Assembly: GCA_044869805.1 (NCBI GenBank)
Contig: JBIOXV010000105.1
Coordinates: forward strand, 62,001 to 126,000
Origin: CAWDVR01 sp044869805
GTDB taxonomy: Bacteria; Acidobacteriota; Thermoanaerobaculia; Multivoradales; SZUA-115
Length of the DNA stretch: 64,000 nucleotides
Direction: 5' to 3'
The notes beneath the pieces are model-generated. The model did not search any database and had not been told where the DNA came from. It saw only the letters and a list, made by a program, of their open reading frames with translations. The position numbers were made by a program, and so were the translations under genes. Shown here one piece after another: positions 36,935 through 46,119 of the stretch (position 1 is the stretch's first letter; each line of letters starts with the position of its first letter).

Positions 36935-39076
36935 GTGAAGCGATTGCGTTGCAAGATACGTCGCGCCGCGCTCGCCAGCCTGGGCCTGGGTGTCGCCGGC
37001 CTGGTGGCGGCGGGGCCCGCGGCTGCCGTCGACTACGGCGAGTATCACACCGTCGCCGAGGTCGAGCGCCAGCTCGGCGACTGGGCGAAGGACAGCGGCC
37101 AGCGGCTGAAGCTCACTTCGATCGGCAAATCGTCCGCCGGCAAAGACCTCTGGATGGCAACCCTGGCCGACCCCGGCCCGGTGCCCCCGGACGAGCGGCC
37201 GGCGGTGTTCGTGGGCGCCAACATCGCCGGCTTCCACAATGCCGGCACCGAGGCGGCGCTCGACCTCATCGCCTCGCTCCTCGCCGCCGAAGGCGAAGCG
37301 GCGATGCTGCTCTCCACCCGCACCTTCTACGTCGCCCCGGTGCTCGACCCGGACGCCCACGACGGGCTCTTCGCCGCCGTGCACGAACGGCGCTCCGGCA
37401 CCAGCGGGCGCCTCGACCGCGACCGCGACGGCCTCTCCGCCGAGGACGGCGCCGACGACCTGGACGGCGACGGCCGCATCACCAAGCTGCGCATCCCCGA
37501 CCCGGCCGGGGCCTGGCTCCCCCACCCGCAGGAGCCGCGCCTGATGGTGAAGGAGGACGCGGCCAAGGGCTGGGTGGGCGCGTTCCGCATCGAGAGCGAG
37601 GGCCGCGACGACGACGGCGACGGCAAGTGGAACGAGGACGGCGCCGGCGGCGCCGCTCCCGATCGCAACTTCCCTCATGCCTTCCCTCACCCTGACCCGG
37701 GGGCCGGCCCCTGGCCGAGCTCCACGCCCGAGGCCAAGGCGCTGCTCGACTTCCTGCTCGCGCACCGCAACGTGGCCTTGGCCGTGGTCTACGGCCCCGC
37801 GAACAACCTGCTCGCCGAGCCCGAGGGCCTGGGCCGCGGCGGTGACGCCGGCTCGCTCAAGTTCAAGCTGCCGGCGCAGGCCGCGGGCTTCCTCGGCTTC
37901 GACCCCGAGCAGGAGTACACGATCGACGAGGTGTGGGAGGTCGCCAAAGACCATCCCTTCGTCAAGCGCCAGGGCATCACCAAGGACCAGCTCGCGCAGT
38001 TCCTGGGCGCCGGCCCGGCAACCAAGGTGGCGGAGGAGGACCAGGCCCTGCTCACCGAGCTGGCCAAAGGCTACAAGGAGCGCCTGAAGGCGGCGGGCCT
38101 CGATACCGAGCGCCCCGGCGGCCAGTACGGCGAGGGCGGCTTCACGCCTTGGGCTTACTACCAGCTCGGCGCGCTCGCCCTGGAGCTCGATGTGTGGGGC
38201 GTGCCCAAGGCCAAGAAGGCGGAAGCCGGCCCGTCGTCCATGAGTGGCGAGCCGCTGACCCTCGCACGCCTGGAGGGCATGAGCAAGGACGACTTCCTGA
38301 AGCTCACCCCCGAGCAGGTGGCGGACTTCTTGAAGCGCATCAAGGCGCCGCCGCAGTTCACGGCCGAGGCGCTGATCGAGCGCGTCAAGACCGATCAGGT
38401 GACGCCCGAGCGGATGGCGCAGATGGCCAAGCAGATGGGCGCCAAGGACGAGGCCGCCCCCGACAAGGACGACCCGGCCACCGAGCGGCAGCGCGAGGTG
38501 CTGGCCTGGGTCGAGGCCAACGCGCCGGAGGCGATCGCGGCCTGGAAGCCGGTGGCCCTGGCCGATGGGCGTGACGCCGAGGCCGGCGGGCTCGACCCGT
38601 TCATCGACATCGCGCCGCCGATGGCGACGCTGAAGCCGGCTCTCGCGGCGCACACGGCGACGGTGCTGGAGCTGGCCGGCAAGCTGGCCGAGGTCCAGAT
38701 CCTCGCCGTCGAGGCCGAGAGCCTGGGCGGCGGCGTGGTTCGCGTGCGGGCGGTGGCCGGCAACCGCGGCACCTTCCCCACCCACACCAAGCTGGCGGTC
38801 AAGGCCCGCGCGCATCTGCCGGTGCGGCTCGAGCTCGAGGCCGGCGAAGGCGCGGCGCTGCTGACCGGCGCCCGGGCGGTGATCAGCGAGAGCCTGGACG
38901 GCAAGATCGGTACCCTCGAGGGCGAGTGGCTGGTCAAGGCCGGCCCCAAAGCGAAGCTCGCCGTGAGCCTCGTCACCGACAACGCCGGGCGGGACCGCGA
39001 GACGGTCGACCTCGCCGCGGCCCGAGCCCGGAGCACCGGTGCCAAGCCGGCCGGCGAAAAGGAGACCCCGCGATGA
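36935..39076 (+). CDS. Exported M14-type carboxypeptidase homologue lacking zinc ligands
   Basis: 713 residues from a GTG with GGGAGGA five bases upstream, which puts a perfect signal peptide at the N-terminus (an ATG at 36896 would add 13 odd residues). It aligns with the downstream M14 enzyme: GKS--GKDLW, N-A-----GTEA, a DRDRDG/DLDGDG calcium-type insert and PDRNF. At the zinc site the HxxE of the family is A98-G-F-H101 and the third histidine is Gly287; the general-base glutamate (Glu417 in LELDVW) remains. It is thus predicted not to bind zinc in the normal way. Its ATGA overlap with the active enzyme suggests an obligate partner. The 430-540 region, rich in K/E/D, is an insertion. Confidence 0.88.
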   Translation: MKRLRCKIRRAALASLGLGVAGLVAAGPAAAVDYGEYHTVAEVERQLGDWAKDSGQRLKLTSIGKSSAGKDLWMATLADPGPVPPDERPAVFVGANIAGFHNAGTEAALDLIASLLAAEGEAAMLLSTRTFYVAPVLDPDAHDGLFAAVHERRSGTSGRLDRDRDGLSAEDGADDLDGDGRITKLRIPDPAGAWLPHPQEPRLMVKEDAAKGWVGAFRIESEGRDDDGDGKWNEDGAGGAAPDRNFPHAFPHPDPGAGPWPSSTPEAKALLDFLLAHRNVALAVVYGPANNLLAEPEGLGRGGDAGSLKFKLPAQAAGFLGFDPEQEYTIDEVWEVAKDHPFVKRQGITKDQLAQFLGAGPATKVAEEDQALLTELAKGYKERLKAAGLDTERPGGQYGEGGFTPWAYYQLGALALELDVWGVPKAKKAEAGPSSMSGEPLTLARLEGMSKDDFLKLTPEQVADFLKRIKAPPQFTAEALIERVKTDQVTPERMAQMAKQMGAKDEAAPDKDDPATERQREVLAWVEANAPEAIAAWKPVALADGRDAEAGGLDPFIDIAPPMATLKPALAAHTATVLELAGKLAEVQILAVEAESLGGGVVRVRAVAGNRGTFPTHTKLAVKARAHLPVRLELEAGEGAALLTGARAVISESLDGKIGTLEGEWLVKAGPKAKLAVSLVTDNAGRDRETVDLAAARARSTGAKPAGEKETPR

Positions 39077-40881
39077 GCGCCGCCCACCCGACGAACCACC
39101 GTGCCGTGACTCGTCTCGCGGTCGCCGGCAGGCCGGCGCCTGCGATGCACGTGGCCTTGCTGCCGCTGGCCCTTTTCTGGGCCTTGCTCTGCGCCGCGCT
39201 TCTCGCCGGCCCGGCCTTCGGCGCCCAGCCTCTGAAGCCCACGGGCACGGCGCCAGAGCCGCGCTTCGACCGGCTGATGACCTACGAGCAGGTCACCGCC
39301 CTGCTCGAGGCCTATGCGAAGGCCTACCCGAGCTGGCTCGAGCTCGAATCGATCGGCAAGAGCATCGAAGGCCGCGACATGTGGCTGCTGACGCTCAACA
39401 ACCCGGCGACCGGCCCCGATCTCGCCAAGCCGGCGATGTACGTGGACGGCAACATCCACGCCAACGAGGTGCAGGGCACGGAGGCGACGCTGTACACCAT
39501 CGACTTCCTGCTCAAGAACTACGGCAGGCTGGAGCGGATCACCGAGCTGCTCGATCGCGCCGCTTTCTACTTCGTGCCGATGGTCAACCCGGACGGCCGC
39601 GCCCACTGGTTCGCGGGGCCGTCGACCGCGGACTTCCCGCGTACCGTGATGGTGCCGGTCGACGACGACCGCGACGGCAGGGCGGACGAGGACGGCTACG
39701 ACGACCTGGACGGCGACGGCACCATCACCCAGATGCGCAAGAAGGTAGCGCCGGGCAGAGGCGGCTACCGCATCGACCCCAAGGACCCGCGGCTGCTGGT
39801 CGAGATCGAGGGGGAGGAGCTGGGCGACTACGTCCTGCTCGGCGAGGAAGGCCAGGACAACGACGGCGACGGCCGGGTGAACGAGGACACTGTGGGGTAC
39901 GTGGACCCCAACCGCACCTGGGGCTGGAATTGGCAACCCGAGTACGTGCAGAACGGCGCCGGCGCCTATCCGCTCGCCATCCCGGAGACGCGCTCGATCG
40001 CCACCTGGGCGCTCGGCCACGAGAACATCGGCGCGGTGCAAAGCTTCCATAACTTCGGCCGCATGATCCTCCGCGGCCCGGACGCCAAGACCGATCCGCC
40101 CTACCCGCCGGCCGACCTCAAGGTCTACGACCTGATCGCCAAGCAGGGCGAGAAGCTCCTTCCCGGCTACAAGTACCTCGTCAGTTGGAAAGACCTCTAC
40201 ACGGTCTTCGGTGCCACCACCGAGCACTTCTACCGCATCCACGGCGCCGTCGCCTTCACCAACGAGATGTACGAGCCGCCCACCGACCTCGACGGCGACG
40301 GCAAGGTCACCGACGCGGAGCGCATCCGCTTCAACGACCTGGTGACCGTCGGGCGGCAGTTCTCGCCGTGGAAGAAGGTCGAGCACCCGCAGTACGGCGC
40401 GATCGAGGTCGGTGGCTACCGCTTCGACGTGGGCCGCGTGCCCGAAGGCTGGATGCTCACCGAGGAGGTGCACCGCAACAGCGTCTTCGTGCTCTTCCAT
40501 GCCCATCACCTGCCGCGCCTGGGCCTCGGCGAGCCGTCGATCGAGAAGGCCGGACCGCGCCTGTGGCGGCTCCAGGTGCCGGTCACCAACGACCGCGCCA
40601 TCCCGTCGATGACCGCGCTCGCGACGCAGAACAAGCTGCACCGGCCGGACATCGCCTCGATCGACGGCGCCAAGGTGATCGCCAGCGGCCTGATCGACGA
40701 CCCCTGGCTCAACCGCGTCGAGCTGCAGCGCGACCGGCCCGAGCGGCTGCAAGTGCCAGGAGTCGCGGGCCTGTCCACGCGGCTGCTCTACTTCCTGGTC
40801 GAGGGGGACGGCGAGGTGACCATCGAGTACGACAGCCTGAAGGGCGGCAAGGTCACCCGCAAGGTGAAGCTCCAGGCTTGA
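39073..40881 (+). CDS. Exported M14 zinc carboxypeptidase
   Basis: 602 residues. A long N-terminal signal (hydrophobic 28-50, cleavage near AFG-A). Zinc ligands His129 and Glu132 in HANE, third ligand His326 in SFHNF, catalytic Glu398 in FTNEM, and DPNR for substrate carboxylate binding. Three DxDxDG-type inserts (for example DDDRDG and DLDGDG) may bind calcium. Removes C-terminal residues from peptides outside the cytoplasm; specificity not clear. The start overlaps the stop of the zinc-less homologue. A family C palindrome begins within its stop codon. Confidence 0.92.
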   Translation: MSAAHPTNHRAVTRLAVAGRPAPAMHVALLPLALFWALLCAALLAGPAFGAQPLKPTGTAPEPRFDRLMTYEQVTALLEAYAKAYPSWLELESIGKSIEGRDMWLLTLNNPATGPDLAKPAMYVDGNIHANEVQGTEATLYTIDFLLKNYGRLERITELLDRAAFYFVPMVNPDGRAHWFAGPSTADFPRTVMVPVDDDRDGRADEDGYDDLDGDGTITQMRKKVAPGRGGYRIDPKDPRLLVEIEGEELGDYVLLGEEGQDNDGDGRVNEDTVGYVDPNRTWGWNWQPEYVQNGAGAYPLAIPETRSIATWALGHENIGAVQSFHNFGRMILRGPDAKTDPPYPPADLKVYDLIAKQGEKLLPGYKYLVSWKDLYTVFGATTEHFYRIHGAVAFTNEMYEPPTDLDGDGKVTDAERIRFNDLVTVGRQFSPWKKVEHPQYGAIEVGGYRFDVGRVPEGWMLTEEVHRNSVFVLFHAHHLPRLGLGEPSIEKAGPRLWRLQVPVTNDRAIPSMTALATQNKLHRPDIASIDGAKVIASGLIDDPWLNRVELQRDRPERLQVPGVAGLSTRLLYFLVEGDGEVTIEYDSLKGGKVTRKVKLQA

Positions 40882-40935
40882 GGCTGTGCACAAGCCTGCT
40901 GTGCGGCCCGCTCGCGACGGCTTCTGCACAACCTC
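40880..40935. repeat. Family C palindromic element, copy 3 (short)
   Basis: 56 bp with ends GAGGCTGTGCACAAGCC and GGCTTCTGCACAACCTC, which pair at 14 of 17 positions. The interior GCGGCCCGCTCGCGACGG matches the outer part of copy 2 read on the minus strand. Lies between the M14 pair and the first glycosyltransferase. Confidence 0.75.
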
Positions 40936-40954
40936 GGTGCTTTCTAGAACTCGC

Positions 40955-40960
40955 TAGAAT
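40955..40960 (+). promoter_or_regulatory. Candidate -10 hexamer of the glycosyltransferase operon
   Basis: TAGAAT nine bases before the ATG at 40970, no SD. Same arrangement as at the tandem-HTH gene. Confidence 0.35.
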
Positions 40961-40969
40961 CCGGCCGCC

Positions 40970-42097
40970 ATGGCGGCCGGATCCCATCCCACGATCGCTG
41001 TCGACCTCCGCGCCCTGGTGCCGGAGGCGACGGGCATCGGCGTCTACACGCGCTCGCTGCTGGCCGCCCTCGCCCGCCGTGGCAACGCCCGCTACCTGGG
41101 CCTCTCCCACCGGCCGCTGCGCGAGGCCGAGCCGCTGGCCGGCGCCGGCGTCGCCTTCGAGCAGCAGCCGGCGCCGCTCGGCGTCCTCTGGCAGCAGTGG
41201 CAGCTCCCTCGCCGGCTGCGGCAAGGGGACCTCGACCTCTTCTGGTCGCCGCTCGGCATCCTGCCCTGGCGCTGCCCGGTGCCCTCGGTGGTCACCGTCC
41301 ACGACCTGACGGTCCTGCTGCTGCCCGAGACGCACGGGCTCAAGGTGCGGCTCTCCCAGCTCCCCTTTCTCCAGCGCACCCTCGAGCACGCCGAGCGCGT
41401 GGTGGCGATCTCAGAGGCCACGGCCGCCGACCTTCGCTTCCACTTCCCGCAGTGCGCCGAGCGCGTGCGGGTGGTGCACAACGGCATCGACCGCGAGTTC
41501 CAGCCGGCGGGCGAAGCGGCGGTCGCCGCCACCCGCGCCGCGCTCGGCTGCCGCGAGGGGTACGTGCTCTACGCCGGCACGCTCGAGCCGCGCAAGAACC
41601 TCGGGCTGCTGCTCACCGCCTGGGAGGCTCTCTACCGCGAGGCGCCCGAGGACCTGCCGCCGCTGCTCCTGGCCGGCCCCTACGGCTGGCGCAGCCGCGA
41701 CCTCCTCGCCCGCGCCGAGCGCCTGGCGCCGGCCGGTGTGCGCCTCTTGGGCCGCCTCGATCGCCCCCGCCTGGTCGAGGTGATGCAGTCGGCGAGCATC
41801 TTCGTCTACCCCTCGCTCTACGAGGGCTTCGGCCTGCCCCCGGCCGAGGCCATGGCCTGCGGGGTGCCGGTAGTGGCCGCGGACTCCTCGAGCCTGCCGG
41901 AGGTGGTCGGCGAAGCCGGGCTGCTGGTGCCGCCTGAGGACGCCGGCGCGCTCGCCGGCGCGCTCCGCCATCTGCTCGCCGACCCGGAGGTCGCGGCGCA
42001 GCTCGGCCGGCGCGGGCGCGAGCGCAGCCGCCGTTTCACCTGGGCGGCGGCAGCCGCGGGGATGGAGGCGGTCTTCGCGGAAGCGCTGGCACGCTAG
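40970..42097 (+). CDS. GT4 family glycosyltransferase
   Basis: 375 residues, GT-B fold. N-terminal GIGVYTRSL loop, linker VHNGID, donor-site YAGTLEPRKN and the EX7E motif in YEGFGLPPAEAMACG. Family members add hexoses, often mannose from GDP-mannose, to lipid-linked exopolysaccharide units at the inner face of the membrane. First gene of a four-gene exopolysaccharide run. Donor and acceptor are not shown by the sequence. Confidence 0.9.
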   Translation: MAAGSHPTIAVDLRALVPEATGIGVYTRSLLAALARRGNARYLGLSHRPLREAEPLAGAGVAFEQQPAPLGVLWQQWQLPRRLRQGDLDLFWSPLGILPWRCPVPSVVTVHDLTVLLLPETHGLKVRLSQLPFLQRTLEHAERVVAISEATAADLRFHFPQCAERVRVVHNGIDREFQPAGEAAVAATRAALGCREGYVLYAGTLEPRKNLGLLLTAWEALYREAPEDLPPLLLAGPYGWRSRDLLARAERLAPAGVRLLGRLDRPRLVEVMQSASIFVYPSLYEGFGLPPAEAMACGVPVVAADSSSLPEVVGEAGLLVPPEDAGALAGALRHLLADPEVAAQLGRRGRERSRRFTWAAAAAGMEAVFAEALAR

Positions 42098-42119
42098 AAT
42101 CAATGGCTGATCTGCCGAA

Positions 42120-42212
42120 TGTCATCCTGAGCGAAGCGAAGGATCTGGCCGGGTGGGTCGTCCGGATGTCGCCGGCCGCTACCCAGATCCCTCGCTGCTC
42201 TCGGGATGACAG
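42120..42212. repeat. Family A dispersed palindrome, copy 3
   Basis: Left arm 42120-42148 and right arm 42182-42212, imperfect pairing. It lies between the first two glycosyltransferase genes and inside an open frame that begins at 42103. Confidence 0.85.
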
Positions 42213-42243
42213 TCGGATCAGGCCTCGTCAAGAGACTCCCCCC

Positions 42244-43386
42244 TTGGCCCATACCATCGGCATCGACGCCCGCAAAGTCCACGACTTCGGCATCGGCACC
42301 TACATCCGCAATTTGGTCCGCTCGCTGGCCGAGCTGGACGCCGAGAACCGCTATTTGCTGCTGACCAGCCGCGAAGGCCGCGACGCCCTCTCCGACCTGC
42401 CGCCGAACTTCGAGGTGGTGGTGGAACGCTCCAGGGTCTATTCCCTGGCGGAGCTCGTTACGCTCTCCTGGAAGCTCTTCCGCCTGCGGCTCGACCTCTA
42501 TCACTCGACCCACTACGTGCTGCCGGCGGTGGTGCCCTGCAAAGTGGTGGCGACGATCCACGACATCATCCACCTCTTGTACCCAGACTTCCTGCCCAGC
42601 CGGCTGGCGTTCCTCTATGCCCACCGCATGATCCGCCACACTCTGGCGCGCGGCGACCGCATCATCACCGTCTCCCAGAACTCCAAGCACGACCTGATGG
42701 ACTACTTCCACCTCGACGGCAAGAAAATCGAAGTGATCTACAACGGCGTCGAGGAGGAGTTCCGCGAGCGCCTGCCGGAGGCGGAGATCGATCGGCGGCT
42801 AGCGCGCCTGGGTGTGGCGCGGCCGTACCTGCTCTTCGTCGGCAATCCCAAGCCGCACAAGAACCTCGACAACGTGGTCAAGGCCTACGCGCACGCCCGC
42901 GCCTTGCGGAGCTTCACGGCGCCGCTGGTCTGCGTGGGCGGCAAGCAGGGCACCGAGTTCAAGATCCGCCAGCGCGCCGAGCAGCTCGGCCTGGGAGGCT
43001 CGGTGATCCTGCTCGGCGAGGTCGACCAGGACCTGCTGCCGGCGCTCTACCAGGGGGCCGATCTCTTCCTCTACCCCACGCTCTACGAGGGCTTCGGCCT
43101 GCCGGTGGTCGAGGCCATGGCCTCGGGGGTGGCGGTGATCACCTCCAACACCTCGGCGCTGAAAGAGATCGCCGAAGGATACGCGTATCTGGTAGACCCC
43201 CTGGACGTCGCCGGCATGGGGGAGGCGATCGCGCTGTGCATGACCGACCCCGAGCGACGCGCGGCCCTGGCCGAGCTCGGCCGGCGCCGCGCCGAAGCGT
43301 TCCAATGGCGGAACGCCGCCGCCGCCACGCTGGCCGTGTATCGCCAGGCCCTGGGAGAGCCAGCCGACGGCCGGCGGCGGAGCTGA
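42244..43386 (+). CDS. GT4 family glycosyltransferase
   Basis: 380 residues from TTG at 42244. The frame is open from an ATG at 42103, but that would translate the family A palindrome (VILSEAKDL), so the later start, just before HTIGIDARK, is preferred. GT-B marks: GIGTYIRNL loop, YNGVEEEF, FVGNPKPHKN and YEGFGLPVVEAMASG. Similar in order to the preceding gene but clearly different. Part of the exopolysaccharide operon. Confidence 0.88.
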   Translation: MAHTIGIDARKVHDFGIGTYIRNLVRSLAELDAENRYLLLTSREGRDALSDLPPNFEVVVERSRVYSLAELVTLSWKLFRLRLDLYHSTHYVLPAVVPCKVVATIHDIIHLLYPDFLPSRLAFLYAHRMIRHTLARGDRIITVSQNSKHDLMDYFHLDGKKIEVIYNGVEEEFRERLPEAEIDRRLARLGVARPYLLFVGNPKPHKNLDNVVKAYAHARALRSFTAPLVCVGGKQGTEFKIRQRAEQLGLGGSVILLGEVDQDLLPALYQGADLFLYPTLYEGFGLPVVEAMASGVAVITSNTSALKEIAEGYAYLVDPLDVAGMGEAIALCMTDPERRAALAELGRRRAEAFQWRNAAAATLAVYRQALGEPADGRRRS

Positions 43387-43415
43387 GGCGAGCGGCTGCC
43401 AGGGCGAAGGCTTCG

Positions 43416-44534
43416 ATGCGCACGGCACTCGTCCACGACTGGCTGACCGGCATGCGGGGCGGCGAGCACGTGCTCGCCGCCATCGCGGGCGAGTTTCCAG
43501 AGGCGCCGATCTACACCCTGCTCCACGTGCCCGGCAGCGTGAGCCCGGCGCTCGAGGCGCACCCCATCCACACGAGCTTCGTGCAGCGCGCCCCCGGCGT
43601 CGCGAAGCACTACCCGCGCTATCTGCCTCTCTTCCCTTCGGCGATCGAGGACTTCGACCTCTCGGCCTTCGACACCGTGGTGAGCTCCAGCCACTGCGTG
43701 GCCAAGGGCGTCATCCCCGCCCCTGGCGCCTACCACCTCTGCTACTGCCACAGCCCGATGCGCTACGCCTGGGACCAGGAGCACGCCTACTTCCCCCGCC
43801 GGCGTGGCTTCGTGGCCCGCCTGCGTGGCCTGGCCCTGTCCCGGCTCCGGTCCTGGGACGTGGCCTCCGCGGCGCGCGTCGACCGTTTCGTCGCCAACTC
43901 GCGGTTCGTGGCGCAGCGCATCCGGCGCTACTACCGGCGCTCGGCCGAGGTGGTGGCGCCGCCCGTCGACACCGAGTTCTTCACCCCGACGCCGGGACAG
44001 GGGGCCCCGGGAGAAGGCGCCCGTACGAGTGGCGCCGAGCCCTACTGCCTGGCGGTCGCGGCGCTCGCTCCGTATAAACGGCTAGAGCTGGCGTTCGAAG
44101 CCTGCGGCAAGCTCGGCCTGGCGCTCTACGTGGTGGGGACCGGGCCGGAATGGGCTAAACTGAGACGGCTTGCAGGCGGCGAGGCCCGCCTCTTGGGCCG
44201 GGTGGACAGGGAGCGCCTGCGGGACCTGTACCGAAACGCTCTCTGCCTGCTGCAGCCCGGGGTCGAGGACTTCGGCATTGCTCCAGTCGAGGCGCTGGCT
44301 TGTGGCATCCCGGTGGTGGCCCTGGGCCAAGGCGGCGTGCTCGACGTGGTCGAGGACGGCACGCACGGCGTCCTCTATTCGGAGCCCTCGGCCAACGCCC
44401 TGGCGGCGGCGATTGACAGACGGCGACAAATTCGCTTCAATACCATGGATCTCCGCTCGAGAGCCCAAGCCTTTTCGACCATGAGCTTCCTGGCTCGTTT
44501 CCGGTCCCTGCTCGCGGCCCGCGAGGCCGTCTAG
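43416..44534 (+). CDS. GT4 family glycosyltransferase (WbaZ/mannosyltransferase-like)
   Basis: 372 residues. N-terminal HDWLTGMRGGE, central YCHSPMRYAWD, VVAPPVDTEFF, APYKRLELAFEA and the VEDFGIAPVEALA motif are those of GT4 mannosyltransferases in O-antigen and capsule loci. Together with ManC at 17 kb this supports mannose in the polymer, as inference. The start at 43416 follows the upstream gene by 29 bases. WcaJ-type gene follows after 15 bases. Confidence 0.88.
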   Translation: MRTALVHDWLTGMRGGEHVLAAIAGEFPEAPIYTLLHVPGSVSPALEAHPIHTSFVQRAPGVAKHYPRYLPLFPSAIEDFDLSAFDTVVSSSHCVAKGVIPAPGAYHLCYCHSPMRYAWDQEHAYFPRRRGFVARLRGLALSRLRSWDVASAARVDRFVANSRFVAQRIRRYYRRSAEVVAPPVDTEFFTPTPGQGAPGEGARTSGAEPYCLAVAALAPYKRLELAFEACGKLGLALYVVGTGPEWAKLRRLAGGEARLLGRVDRERLRDLYRNALCLLQPGVEDFGIAPVEALACGIPVVALGQGGVLDVVEDGTHGVLYSEPSANALAAAIDRRRQIRFNTMDLRSRAQAFSTMSFLARFRSLLAAREAV

Positions 44535-44549
44535 AGGCCAGCCCTACCG

Positions 44550-45998
44550 ATGCTGCACCAACGCCACCGCTGGAGCGCCGGCATCTACTTCGCGGGAGAC
44601 CTGCTGGCGATCCTCGGCGCCTTCGCGGCGGCCTGGTTCCTGCGCTTCGAAGTACAGCTCATCCCGCTGACCAAGAACCCTCCGGCCGAGGTCGACCGCT
44701 ACCTCCAGCTCCTGCCCATCGTCCTCCTGCTGTGGCCGGTGGTGTTCTACTTCCATGGCCTCTACCAGGCCGGTCGCGGGCGCAGCCGGGTAGACGAGGC
44801 GCTCACCATCCTGATGGCGGTGGTGCTCGCCACCGTGCTGCTCTCGGGGCTCACCGCCTGGGTACGGCCGGAGGGCGCCCTGCGGCCGGACGGCAGCGCC
44901 GAGTACTTCACCTACAGCCGCGTCTTCCTCGCCCTCTTCGCGCTCCTCACCCTGCTCTCCGTCGTCGCCACCCGGGCGGTGATTCGCGGCCTGCTGCGCC
45001 ACCGCCGGCGGCAGGGCGTGGGCCTGGAGCGCATCCTGATCGTCGGCGCCGGCGCCCTCGGCCGCGAGGTGGCGGCCAAGATCCAGGTCCACCGGGAGCT
45101 CGGCTACCGGGTGATCGGCTACCTCGACGACGACCCAGGCAAGGCCGGCAAGAGCTTCGAGGGGGCGCCGGTCCTGGGCAGCCTGCGGCAGGTCGACGAG
45201 GTGCTCGCCGCGCAGGAGATCGACCAGGTGGTGATCGCCCTGCCGCTCGACGCGCACCGCAAGATGATGCGCCTGCTGCGCCAGATGGGGCGCGAGTGCG
45301 TGGAGATCAAGCTGGTGCCGGACATCCTCCAGTACGCCACCCTGAAGGCGACGCTCGAGGACCTGGACGGCACGCCGATGATCAACCTCTCCCAGGTGCC
45401 GCTCCAGGGCTGGAGCACGCTGTTGAAGCGGGCGATGGACATCGTGCTGTCGCTCGCCGCGCTGGCGGTCCTTGTGCCCTTCCTGCCGTTCCTCGCGCTC
45501 GCCATCTGGATCGAGGACCGGGGCCCGATCTTCTACCGCCAGGAGCGCATGGGCCTGGACGGCAAGCCGTTCATGATCTGGAAGTTCCGCTCCATGCGGG
45601 CCGACGCCGAGTCGAGCTCCGGCCCGGTGTGGGCGGTCAAGGACGACCCCCGCCGCACCCGCATCGGCAGCTTCCTGCGCCACTGGTCGTTCGACGAGCT
45701 GCCGCAGCTCTGGAATGTGCTCAAGGGCGACATGTCGATCATCGGCCCGCGCCCCGAGCGCCCGGCCTTCGTGCACGAGTTCAAGCACAAGATCCCGCAG
45801 TACATGGTGCGCCACCGCGTCAAGGCCGGCATCACCGGCTGGGCGCAGGTACACGGCTGGCGCGGCAACACCTCGGTCAAGAAGCGGCTCCAGTACGACC
45901 TCTACTACATCGAGAACTGGTCGCTGGGGCTCGACCTCAAGATCCTGTGGATGACCGCGGTGACCTTCCTCTCGGACCTCAGGCAGAACGCGTACTAG
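44550..45998 (+). CDS. Undecaprenyl-phosphate glucose phosphotransferase (WcaJ type)
   Basis: 482 residues. Four or five N-terminal membrane helices, a CoA-binding-like nucleotide domain (VGAGALGREVA, GYLDDD) and the C-terminal bacterial sugar transferase domain: KRAMDIVLS, IFYRQERMG, FRSMRADAE, DELPQLWNV and GPRPERP. It moves hexose 1-phosphate from NDP-sugar to undecaprenyl phosphate and so starts the repeat unit that the three upstream glycosyltransferases extend. No flippase or polymerase lies in the window. Confidence 0.93.
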   Translation: MLHQRHRWSAGIYFAGDLLAILGAFAAAWFLRFEVQLIPLTKNPPAEVDRYLQLLPIVLLLWPVVFYFHGLYQAGRGRSRVDEALTILMAVVLATVLLSGLTAWVRPEGALRPDGSAEYFTYSRVFLALFALLTLLSVVATRAVIRGLLRHRRRQGVGLERILIVGAGALGREVAAKIQVHRELGYRVIGYLDDDPGKAGKSFEGAPVLGSLRQVDEVLAAQEIDQVVIALPLDAHRKMMRLLRQMGRECVEIKLVPDILQYATLKATLEDLDGTPMINLSQVPLQGWSTLLKRAMDIVLSLAALAVLVPFLPFLALAIWIEDRGPIFYRQERMGLDGKPFMIWKFRSMRADAESSSGPVWAVKDDPRRTRIGSFLRHWSFDELPQLWNVLKGDMSIIGPRPERPAFVHEFKHKIPQYMVRHRVKAGITGWAQVHGWRGNTSVKKRLQYDLYYIENWSLGLDLKILWMTAVTFLSDLRQNAY

Positions 45999-46046
45999 AA
46001 CCGCCCCTCACCCCGCTGCGCGAGGCGCGGGGGCCGGAATGACGAA

Positions 46047-46106
46047 GGGCAGGCACGAGGCCTGCCCTTACGCGATCTACCTGTAGGGGCGGCCCTCGTG
46101 GCCGCC
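46047..46106. repeat. Hairpin plus family B repeat between convergent genes
   Basis: A hairpin (46047-46054 GGGCAGGC with 46060-46067) is followed by TGTAGGGGCGGCCCTCGTGG at 46082, the family B unit. It lies between the ends of the WcaJ-type gene and the DinB gene. Two more units occur near 50.1-50.2 kb. Confidence 0.75.
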
Positions 46107-46119
46107 CGCCGATCTACGA

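Noticed and set aside
42103..42243. N-terminal extension of the second glycosyltransferase from ATG 42103
   Set aside because: It would be translated from the family A palindrome and has no family similarity; the domain begins after TTG 42244.
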